Positions 1 to 6,743 of a DNA stretch of 64,000 bases are shown in pieces (the first letter of the stretch is position 1; each line of letters opens with the position of its first letter). Made by a program: the position numbers and the translations under genes. Below the pieces are notes generated by a model that saw only the letters and a list, made by a program, of their open reading frames with translations, did not search any database and was not told the DNA's origin. The DNA is from Bog-375 sp049698695. Lineage in GTDB: Bacteria; Acidobacteriota; Terriglobia; Bryobacterales; Bryobacteraceae. The stretch is from positions 33,114 to 97,113 of the forward strand of contig JBAVYH010000095.1 in NCBI GenBank assembly GCA_049698695.1, read 5' to 3'.

Positions 1-1
1 A

Positions 2-637
2 ATGCTCCGCATCGAAACCAATTGCGGCGTGGTAGAGGCGCGGCTGAACCCCAACGGCAGCGTGACCGTGCGCAATGTACCCAGCTACCGGGCGGCGGCC
101 AAGGTCGCGGTGGAGGTGGAAGGACACGGCGCGGTGGTGGGCGATGTCGCCTGGGGTGGCAACTGGTTTTTCCTGGTGCCGGAGCCGCGGCAGCCAATCG
201 CGCTCAGCCGCCTGGAACAGCTCACCGAATTCGCCTGGCGCATTCGCCGGGCGCTCGCTGCCGGCGGCATCACCGGCGATGACGGCCGCGAAATCGACCA
301 CATCGAGCTGTTCGGCCCGCCCAGCGCGGCCGGCGCGCATAGCAGGAATTTCGTGCTCTGTCCCGGCAAGGCGTACGACCGCTCGCCCTGCGGCACCGGC
401 ACCAGCGCCAAGCTGGCCTGCCTCTACGCCGAGGGCAAATTGCGGCCGGGCGAAGTGTGGCGGCAGGAAAGCATTGTGGGCAGCGTTTTTGAAGGATCGA
501 TCACGGTGGAGGGCGGCCGCGTGCTGCCGGAAATCACCGGCTACGCTTACGTCAATGCCGAGGCGGAATTGATCCTCGATGAGGCCGACCCGTTCTGTCA
601 CGGCATCCCGTCATCATGCCAGCCACCTACGACGTAG
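2..637 (+). CDS. Proline racemase family protein, probable 4-hydroxyproline 2-epimerase (5' end cut off)
   Basis: This is the C-terminal two thirds of a proline racemase/4-hydroxyproline epimerase; family members are about 310-335 residues and only 211 are visible, so the N-terminus lies before the window and the ATG at 2 is probably internal. Seen: the GDVAWGGNWFF segment and the SPCGTGTSAK motif, which holds the second of the two catalytic cysteines; the first cysteine would lie upstream. The family interconverts trans-4-hydroxy-L-proline and cis-4-hydroxy-D-proline. It overlaps the next gene by 22 bp and is followed by FAD and 2Fe-2S dehydrogenase subunits, a context that favours hydroxyproline epimerase over proline racemase. 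That choice is inferred from the neighbours. Confidence 0.9.
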   Translation: MLRIETNCGVVEARLNPNGSVTVRNVPSYRAAAKVAVEVEGHGAVVGDVAWGGNWFFLVPEPRQPIALSRLEQLTEFAWRIRRALAAGGITGDDGREIDHIELFGPPSAAGAHSRNFVLCPGKAYDRSPCGTGTSAKLACLYAEGKLRPGEVWRQESIVGSVFEGSITVEGGRVLPEITGYAYVNAEAELILDEADPFCHGIPSSCQPPTT

Positions 638-1797
638 CCATCGCCGGGGCCGGCATTGTGGGCGCAGCGGTGGCCGATGAATGCGCCGCCGCAGGCTTGC
701 GCGTCGTCGTCGTGGAACCCGGGCCGACCGGCGGCGGAGCCACCGCCGCGGGCATGGGCCACATCGTGGTGATGGACGATTCGCCGGCGCAGCTCGTGCT
801 GACGCGTTATTCGGTCGAGTTGTGGCGCGAGCTTGCGCCGGAGCTGCCGCCCGAAGTGGAATACGCCAAGACCGGCACCATCTGGGTCGCGGCCGATCCC
901 GAGGAAATGGCCGAGGTGGAGCGCAAGCGCCAGGTTTACGCCTCAGCCGGCGTGCGCGCCGATGTATTGGATGCGCGCTCGCTTGCCGAAGCCGAACCGC
1001 AATTGCGCGCCGGCCTGGCCGGCGGCCTGCTGGTGCCCGATGATGCGGTGATCTATCCTCCTTCCGCCGCGCACTTCCTCCTCGAGCGCGCAGAGGCGCG
1101 CGGCGCGGAGGTGCGCGTGGGCACAGCGGTAGAGTTGGCAGGAGTGGCGCAGGCGCCCCGGTTTTCGGGTCCGATGCGGATTCCGCCTGCTAAGACGAGC
1201 ACCGCCGGCATTCGCTTGCGCGACGGCGAGCTGCTCGCAGCCGGCATCGTCGTGAATGCTACCGGAGCCTGGGCGCCGGAGCTGACGCCAGGCATCGAGG
1301 TGCGAAAACGCAAAGGGCACCTCGCCATCACGGACCGCTATCCGGGCTTCGTGCGGCATCAACTCGTCGAGCTCGGATACCTGAAGAGCGCGCATTCCAC
1401 CGCGGCCGATTCGGTGGCGTTCAACGCGCAGCCTCGGCGCACCGGGCAAGTGCTGATCGGCTCTTCGCGGCAGTACGACGCGGCGGGGCCGGACATCGAA
1501 GCGCCCATTCTCAGCCGCATGTTGCGCCGCGCGCAGGAGTATTTGCCGGGCCTGGCGGACTTGTTGGTGATTCGCTGCTGGACCGGCTTTCGCGCGGCCA
1601 CGCCGGATAAGCTGCCGCTGATCGGGCCGGCCGCCGGCAGCGACCGGCTGTACCTTGCCACCGGTCACGAAGGCTTGGGCATCACCACATCGCTGGCCAC
1701 CGGCAAGCTGGTAGCGGACCAAATTCTCGGCCGCCCCTCCGCCATCCCGCGCGAAGCTTACTTGCCGGGACGGAAACACGAGGCGCAGCATGGCTGA
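616..1797 (+). CDS. FAD-dependent oxidoreductase (DAO family), probable D-hydroxyproline dehydrogenase catalytic subunit
   Basis: A 393-residue DAO-family flavoprotein. The N-terminal dinucleotide fold is clear (AGAGIVGAAVADECA, residues 8-22) and the C-terminal FAD-contact segment is typical (TPDKLPLIGP, then ATGHEGLGITTSLATGK). The family oxidises amines or D-amino acids such as cis-4-hydroxy-D-proline, passing electrons to partner subunits. The ATG at 616 lies inside the upstream epimerase gene (22-bp overlap) and the stop overlaps the 2Fe-2S gene by 8 bp, so tight translational coupling is likely. Together with the next two genes it forms a three-part set like bacterial D-hydroxyproline dehydrogenase or the HcnABC/octopine oxidase family; the exact substrate is inferred from the epimerase. 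Confidence 0.88.
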   Translation: MPATYDVAIAGAGIVGAAVADECAAAGLRVVVVEPGPTGGGATAAGMGHIVVMDDSPAQLVLTRYSVELWRELAPELPPEVEYAKTGTIWVAADPEEMAEVERKRQVYASAGVRADVLDARSLAEAEPQLRAGLAGGLLVPDDAVIYPPSAAHFLLERAEARGAEVRVGTAVELAGVAQAPRFSGPMRIPPAKTSTAGIRLRDGELLAAGIVVNATGAWAPELTPGIEVRKRKGHLAITDRYPGFVRHQLVELGYLKSAHSTAADSVAFNAQPRRTGQVLIGSSRQYDAAGPDIEAPILSRMLRRAQEYLPGLADLLVIRCWTGFRAATPDKLPLIGPAAGSDRLYLATGHEGLGITTSLATGKLVADQILGRPSAIPREAYLPGRKHEAQHG

Positions 1798-2038
1798 CAC
1801 GGTCACCATCACGGTGAACGGTGCGCCGGTCACCGTGCCGACGGGTGCGACCGTAGCGGCAGCGGTGGCGCTGGGCGGCATCCACACTTTCCGGCGTTCT
1901 GTAACCGGCGAGCCGCGCGCGCCGCTCTGCGGCATGGGCATATGCTTTGAGTGTTGCGTCACCATCGACGGCCGCGAACACGTGCGAAGCTGCCAGACCT
2001 CCTGTGCCGAAGGTATGGAGGTCCGCACCGATGCCTGA
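1790..2038 (+). CDS. Small (2Fe-2S)-binding subunit of the dehydrogenase (HcnA-like)
   Basis: An 82-residue ferredoxin-fold protein, similar in length to the gamma subunits of hydroxyproline dehydrogenase and HcnA. Cysteines CGMGICFEC near residues 44-52 and a later SCQTSC supply the expected plant-type 2Fe-2S ligands. It would relay electrons between the two flavoprotein subunits. It starts inside the end of the upstream FAD gene (8-bp overlap). The gene that follows is separated by about 100 bp holding two strong hairpins, the only real gap in this operon. Confidence 0.88.
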   Translation: MADTVTITVNGAPVTVPTGATVAAAVALGGIHTFRRSVTGEPRAPLCGMGICFECCVTIDGREHVRSCQTSCAEGMEVRTDA

Positions 2039-2052
2039 TCACTCTTTGTGGG

Positions 2053-2090
2053 GCAGGTTGATAACCTGCGGGCCGATCGCCAATCGGCCC
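2053..2090. repeat. Two adjacent hairpins inside the hydroxyproline operon
   Basis: Two perfect inverted repeats stand back to back: a 7-bp stem (gcaggtt/aacctgc, 2053-2069, 3-nt loop) and an 8-bp stem (gggccgat/atcggccc, 2070-2090, 5-nt loop). They fill the only non-overlapping junction of the operon, between the 2Fe-2S and the second FAD gene. There is no following T run, so a classical terminator is unlikely. A REP-like unit or mRNA-processing/stability element is more likely. Confidence 0.7.
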
Positions 2091-2136
2091 AACCGGGCGC
2101 CAGCCCGGCCGCAGTCTCGCCGCCGACGGGCTTCCC

Positions 2137-3399
2137 ATGACTGACCGGGCTTTCGACATCCTCGTGATCGGTGCCGGCCCCGCCGGACTGGCGGCCGCCT
2201 GCCGTGCGGCGGAATCCGGCGCCAAAACAGCCATGATGGACGAAAACCCCAGGCCCGGCGGGCAGATCTGGCGCGCCTCCGCGGGCCGCTTGCCGGTGGC
2301 TGCCCAACCGTGGGTGGTCACGGTGGGAAAGCACGGCGTGGAGTGGATTCCCGCGGCGCGCGTCTTTGCCGCGCCCGAACCCGGGCGGCTGGCGATCGAG
2401 AACGCGGAAGGCGAATTCTCGCTCACTTACCGCAGCCTGATTCTGGCCACCGGCGCGCGCGAGCGCTTCCTGCCGTTTCCCGGCTGGACGCTGCCCAACG
2501 TGATGGGCGCCGGCGGCTTGCAGGCGCTGGTGAAATCCGGCTTGCCGATCGGGGGAAAGAAGATCATCGTCGCCGGCACCGGGCCGCTGCTGCTGGCGGT
2601 GGCGCAGTATCTGCGGTCGCGCCGGGCCGATGTGCGGTTGATCGCCGAACAGGCTTCCCGGCGGGCGCTGGCGCGGTTCGCCGCCGGCCTGCCGCGGCAT
2701 CCGGAAAAGCTGATGCAGACGGCGCAGTTTGCCTGGTCGCTGTTCGGGGTGAAGTTTCTGGCGGGTTGCTGGCCAGTGGCAGCCGCGGGCGAAGGCAAAC
2801 TGGAAAGCGTTACCCTGCGCTGCGGCGGCCGGACGTGGACGGAATCGTGCGATTACCTGGCCTGCGGCTTCGGTTTGATTCCCACCACCGAACTGGCGGC
2901 ACTCTTGGGTTGCCGCATCGCCTCCGCCGGCGTGGAGGTGGATGAGTTCCAGCGCAGCTCGGTGGAAGACGTGTACGCAGCGGGCGAGGTCACCGGCATC
3001 GGCGGCGTGGATCTGGCCGTTGCGGAAGGTGAGATTGCGGGCTTCGCCGCCGCCGGACAGCCGGATCGCGCGCGGCGCTTGTTTCATGCGCGGGCGGTGC
3101 ACCGCAAATTCGCCGCCGCGATGGATGGGGCTTTCGGCCTGCGCGAGGAGCTGAAAACGCTGGCGCAACCGGAGACGCTGATTTGCCGCTGCGAGGATGT
3201 GCCGCTCGGGCGCATCCACGCCTGTTCGGGATGGCGCGATGCCAAGCTGCACACGCGTTGCGGCATGGGCCCGTGCCAGGGCCGCGTCTGCGGCGGGGCG
3301 CTCGAGTTCCTGCTCGGCTGGAAGGCGGAATCGGTGCGGCCGCCGCTGCTGCCCGTCAGGGTCGCCAGCCTGATTGGGAGCGAGCCGGGCGACGTATAA
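2137..3399 (+). CDS. NAD(P)/FAD oxidoreductase with C-terminal BFD-type 2Fe-2S domain (HcnB-like subunit)
   Basis: A 420-residue pyridine-nucleotide-disulfide-type flavoprotein. It opens with the FAD fold VIGAGPAGLAAACRAAE (residues 7-23) and has a second dinucleotide fold at VAGTGPLLLAVAQYL. The C-terminal BFD-like module carries CRCEDVPLGRI, then CGMGPCQGRVC about 30 residues later, matching four 2Fe-2S ligand cysteines. This is the layout of the second flavoprotein subunit of D-hydroxyproline dehydrogenase, octopine oxidase and hydrogen cyanide synthase HcnB. Gene order (epimerase, DAO subunit, 2Fe-2S subunit, this subunit) fits hydroxyproline degradation. Convergent with the next gene. 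Confidence 0.88.
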   Translation: MTDRAFDILVIGAGPAGLAAACRAAESGAKTAMMDENPRPGGQIWRASAGRLPVAAQPWVVTVGKHGVEWIPAARVFAAPEPGRLAIENAEGEFSLTYRSLILATGARERFLPFPGWTLPNVMGAGGLQALVKSGLPIGGKKIIVAGTGPLLLAVAQYLRSRRADVRLIAEQASRRALARFAAGLPRHPEKLMQTAQFAWSLFGVKFLAGCWPVAAAGEGKLESVTLRCGGRTWTESCDYLACGFGLIPTTELAALLGCRIASAGVEVDEFQRSSVEDVYAAGEVTGIGGVDLAVAEGEIAGFAAAGQPDRARRLFHARAVHRKFAAAMDGAFGLREELKTLAQPETLICRCEDVPLGRIHACSGWRDAKLHTRCGMGPCQGRVCGGALEFLLGWKAESVRPPLLPVRVASLIGSEPGDV

Positions 3400-3501
3400 G
3401 GCAGGCCCGGTTCGGGAATCGTGAGCCTTTGGGACGCCTGCCAGATACGTTCGCGTGTGGGACGGAAGTAGCCGGCGCTCAGGCGAGCGTATCCCACCGC
3501 C

Positions 3502-5262
3502 TCACTTCTGGAACTCGATTCCGCGCACCACGCCGTCGGTGCTGCTCTGTCGCATGGCGTACTCCACGGTGACGGCGGCCGGTGTTTGCGCGCCGCAGGT
3601 GAACTCCGCGGGACCGCGCAGGATGCGCACCCGGGTGGGGTCGGGAATCGTCAGTCGCAGGGGGCCGCTCGTCAACCGCACCGTGATTCGAATGCCGTTT
3701 GCGGTGCAGTCCACCTGCTGCAATGTTCCGCTGACGCGGTGAATGTCGTCGCCGGGTTCGATAAACGGGTTCCAGTCCGCAGCGTTGTTGGGCACGCGGG
3801 TGGTCACCATCTCTGGCCGCCCGTTCGAGTCGCTGCGAAGCTGCACATCGAGGTGGGTTTGCGCCGTGTACTGGATCCGCGCGGCGCGTGCGCGTTCCTC
3901 TTCCGTGGTGGCAAGCGCCAGCGCTTTGGCCGCCGCCAGGCTGGCCTCGTCGCTCCGGCCAAGGCCGAGCTCGGCGTCGGCCGTCACGCACCAATACGCC
4001 TGCGCCCGGTTCGGCGCGATGGCTTTCATGGCGTGCAATTGGGCGAGGGACGTTCGGTCGTGGCCCTCGCTCTCTTCGAGCAGCGCCAGCCGCCAGCGCG
4101 CGTCATCGAGGTCCGGCCGCAACGCCAGGGTGCGTTCCAGCGCAGCGCGCAATTCGGCGCCCGTCACGCCGGCTCCGTCGAGCAGCGCCACGTAGCGGTA
4201 GCAGATATCGCCATCGGCGAGGCCGAGCTCGAGAGCGCGCTTCCACCAGCGGCGCGCGGCCTCCGTGTCGCCGCGCGCCATCGCTATCACGCCCAATCCT
4301 GCATAAGCCTCCGGCCGGTTCGGGGCGTCACGCGCGAGTTGGTCATAGAGCGCCTCGGCGCGGTCGAGCTGCTGTGAAGTGACCAGCACATTCGCCAGCA
4401 CCAGTTTCATTGCGAAGGCGGTCACCGGGCGGGCTTCAACGGCAGCCGGCGCGGCCGGCGCAGCCGCGGCCGGAAGCGGATTGTGGGGGCGTTCTCCGAT
4501 CCAGGAGCCCATGTCGCTCGCGATCGCGTCCAGCGGTTTGCCGTAAATCGTCTCGAGCGTCCGACCGCCGGCCGCGCCGGCGCCAACCTCCGCCAGCAGG
4601 CTGGCGAACCGCGGCGCGTAGGCAGGCGAGCGGACCAGCATCTCGGTCAGCGCCCAGCTTTGCGCGTAAAACATTTCCGCGCTCTCGCGGTGGTCGAGCA
4701 CGGGCGAATTCGCCGCCAGCGAGACGATCTCGGATAGAGGCAGCCAGGGGCGCCGCCGCAATAACTGGAGGCGAGCCGCCACATCGCCCCGGTCGTCGCC
4801 GGACGGCCCGGCGGCGGCGGAAAACACTTCGGCGAATCCTTCGTTCAACCAGACCGGAGGAGTGAGGCCGATGCGGTGAATCAATGCATGCGCGTATTCG
4901 TGAGCCAAGGCGCCGTCGTGCGCCGCGTCCAGTGCGGGCACAACGATGTAGTCGCGGCTTTGCGAACCGGCGTAGTACCCATCCGACAACGGTTTAGGCC
5001 GATACGCTTCATATTCGTCCTCGGAGCGGAAGCCGATCACCCGCACCCGATGGGCCGCGGCCGGACTCCAGCCCACCTGCCGTTCCGCCAGCACGCGGAG
5101 CCACTCCAGCTTCCCCAAGGCGTCGCGGGCCTCCGCCTCCGATTGCGAGTAGACCTCGAAGTGGCTGTCCTGAACGACCACCCACCACGATGGCTCCGCG
5201 GCATGCGCACACGCGCACAGGCAGGCAATCGCCAAAAAACGGAACCTCACCCTCGCCAGCAC
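3502..5262 (-). CDS. Secreted peptidase MA-like protein with TPR repeats
   Basis: A 586-residue protein with a signal peptide (cleavage probably after CACAHA, about residue 21). A zinc-metallopeptidase signature is visible: HEYAH at 121-125 and WLNEGFAE around 138-145, the third-ligand Glu motif of gluzincins. The middle (about 280-480) is alpha-helical and TPR-like, with repeated ANVLVTSQQLDRAEALYDQL and PEAYAGLGVIAMARGDTEAA type units. The final 100 residues are beta-rich and unrecognised. Proteins with this layout are common in Acidobacteriota and their substrates are unknown. It is convergent with the hydroxyproline operon, and its start lies about 200 bp from the divergent alkyltransferase-like gene. 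Confidence 0.8.
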   Translation of the reverse strand: MLARVRFRFLAIACLCACAHAAEPSWWVVVQDSHFEVYSQSEAEARDALGKLEWLRVLAERQVGWSPAAAHRVRVIGFRSEDEYEAYRPKPLSDGYYAGSQSRDYIVVPALDAAHDGALAHEYAHALIHRIGLTPPVWLNEGFAEVFSAAAGPSGDDRGDVAARLQLLRRRPWLPLSEIVSLAANSPVLDHRESAEMFYAQSWALTEMLVRSPAYAPRFASLLAEVGAGAAGGRTLETIYGKPLDAIASDMGSWIGERPHNPLPAAAAPAAPAAVEARPVTAFAMKLVLANVLVTSQQLDRAEALYDQLARDAPNRPEAYAGLGVIAMARGDTEAARRWWKRALELGLADGDICYRYVALLDGAGVTGAELRAALERTLALRPDLDDARWRLALLEESEGHDRTSLAQLHAMKAIAPNRAQAYWCVTADAELGLGRSDEASLAAAKALALATTEEERARAARIQYTAQTHLDVQLRSDSNGRPEMVTTRVPNNAADWNPFIEPGDDIHRVSGTLQQVDCTANGIRITVRLTSGPLRLTIPDPTRVRILRGPAEFTCGAQTPAAVTVEYAMRQSSTDGVVRGIEFQK

Positions 5263-5467
5263 CTCGTCTCAATCATATCGCCGCTGTTTTGAGGCAATGC
5301 CGCACCGCATGATCCTGTCTGCCGTAAGCAGGCCAGCCGCGTGCGCACCGTGCTGATTAATGCCCGTCCCGCTCATGCATCAGGCTCCGTTGCGCCCGGC
5401 GAAGCGATGGGCTGCGGGTTTCCGATGCGCAGTGGCAACGCCCGTTCTGCTACGATTTGATCCAGCC

Positions 5468-5854
5468 ATGGTCCGTCGTTCGCACAAGCCCATCACCGCG
5501 CGCGAGGCCGCCCGCCGTCTGCTGCGCGCACCCAAGGATGCGCGCCGCGGCACCGCTTTCCGCAAAGCCATCCGCCAGATCCCGCGCGGCAAGGTGGCCA
5601 CTTACGGACAAGTTGCGGCCGCTGCCGGCTACCCGCTCTATCACCGCCAGGTGGCGCAGTTGCTGCGCAGTGCTCCGCTGGGATCTCTTCCCTGGCAGCG
5701 CGTGCTGGGCTCCGGCGGCGCCATCAAGCTCCATGGCGAAGCCGCCCTGGAGCAGCGCATTCGCCTGGAAATGGAAGGGGTACGTTTTCGCGGCAAGTGC
5801 GTCGACATGGACGCGCACCAGCACCGCTTCCGTCCCTGGGAAATGGAGGAATAA
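5468..5854 (+). CDS. Alkyltransferase-like DNA repair protein (MGMT family, Trp in place of catalytic Cys)
   Basis: A 128-residue protein with the DNA-binding domain of O6-methylguanine methyltransferases (IPRGKVATYGQVAAAAGYP, residues 38-56). The active-site PCHRV is replaced by PWQRV (75-79), so it cannot accept an alkyl group. Proteins of this alkyltransferase-like (ATL) class bind O6-alkylguanine and hand the lesion to nucleotide excision repair. The open frame extends back to 5360, but the ATG at 5468 matches the start of the homologous region and was chosen for that reason. Monocistronic, and divergent from the MA peptidase gene. Confidence 0.87.
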   Translation: MVRRSHKPITAREAARRLLRAPKDARRGTAFRKAIRQIPRGKVATYGQVAAAAGYPLYHRQVAQLLRSAPLGSLPWQRVLGSGGAIKLHGEAALEQRIRLEMEGVRFRGKCVDMDAHQHRFRPWEMEE

Positions 5855-5890
5855 ATCAACCGCGCGCACGGCGACCCTTTGTGCGGATTG

Positions 5891-6073
5891 TTATGCCGAG
5901 TCGCGGCTGCGAACGTCCGCCGCGGCCGGATCCGGGGATGAGGCGCGGCTGAGCTCCTTCGGCGGGCGGCCGCGCCTGGGCCGCTCAAGTTGAAATTGCT
6001 CCAGGCTGGCGATGGCGGCATCCAGGTCCGCCAATTCCTGCCGCAGTTGGGAAAGCACTTTCGCCAGATCCAT
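5891..6073 (-). CDS. Small hypothetical protein with coiled-coil N-terminus and RGRP motif
   Basis: A 60-residue protein. The ATG at 6073 is preceded by a good AGGAG ribosome site (CAGGAGAGCACGC), which decides the start over the longer frame from 6148. The first 30 residues form a heptad-like amphipathic helix (MDLAKVLSQLRQELADLDAA), followed by a basic RPRRGRPPKEL stretch reminiscent of an AT-hook. Small proteins of this kind are frequent in Acidobacteriota. The function is unknown. Confidence 0.6.
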   Translation of the reverse strand: MDLAKVLSQLRQELADLDAAIASLEQFQLERPRRGRPPKELSRASSPDPAAADVRSRDSA

Positions 6074-6175
6074 GCGTGCTCTCCTGAAGATACCACTACA
6101 CCGCCCCCTGCGGTTGGACTCAGGTGAACTGCGGCCCGCCGCTCTCATGGCCGGCGGCCGGACCGGCGGTCGATG

Positions 6176-6556
6176 TCAGCCCGCGAGACGAATCGATTGC
6201 GCGACGTCGCCGGCGCGCTCGGGTACGAATCGAACCGAGACCGTCTTGTTGGAGTGCGCCTGCAGATCGTTGAGCTTGAGCATGTGACTGCCCGATTCGA
6301 TCCGCGTCCTGGCGGTGATCACCAAATCAAACGGAGTTCCGTCCGGACCCTTGACGATCAGCAGCCTTTGAGCTGGATCGACATTCATGATCGTGGCCGA
6401 GAATGTCTCCGGGGGCCACGCACTACGATACGCCTTGACGGATGCAGTAGCCTTCGCCGGCGTTTTGGCCGGCTGCTTCTCGGCTGCCGTTGCGGGGAGC
6501 GTCAGAAGAAAAGCGCACGCCACCATTCCTAGCGCATGAAAAGGCGTTTTACTCAT
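6176..6556 (-). CDS. Small exported protein of unknown function
   Basis: A 126-residue protein. The ATG at 6556 follows a GGAGGTGA ribosome site 9-10 nt upstream, so this start is preferred over the frame from 6625. The N-terminus (MSKTPFHALGMVACAFLLTL, ending ATAA) is a Sec signal peptide, followed by a Lys/Ala/Pro linker. The mature domain (SATIMNVDPAQRLLIVKGPDG through VSVRFVPERAGD) has the alternating pattern of a small beta-barrel that often occurs as a periplasmic or extracytoplasmic domain. No family is recognised with certainty. About 190 bp separate it from the M16 peptidase stop upstream on the same strand. Confidence 0.7.
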   Translation of the reverse strand: MSKTPFHALGMVACAFLLTLPATAAEKQPAKTPAKATASVKAYRSAWPPETFSATIMNVDPAQRLLIVKGPDGTPFDLVITARTRIESGSHMLKLNDLQAHSNKTVSVRFVPERAGDVAQSIRLAG

Positions 6557-6743
6557 TTCTGTTTTTTCACCTCCATTTTGTTGGACGGGGCCGGGCTGGG
6601 AAAGGCGTTGCCGCCGCACCGTCAATTCACGGCCGGTTCAGGTTGCTTGGTGTGAATGCGGACACCCCGCGTATTGGCTGAGCCGCGGAGTGTGATCTTT
6701 CAAACGGCGGAATTGCCCAATCTCGGTGCCGGAAGGACTGCGT

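Noticed and set aside
943..3252. 769-codon minus-strand frame in the hydroxyproline operon
   Set aside because: Shadow of the FAD enzymes, with no recognisable domain and unlikely composition.
616..3399. HcnABC cyanide synthase
   Set aside because: Subunit architecture is similar, but the directly adjacent, overlapping proline racemase/epimerase gene points to hydroxyproline degradation.
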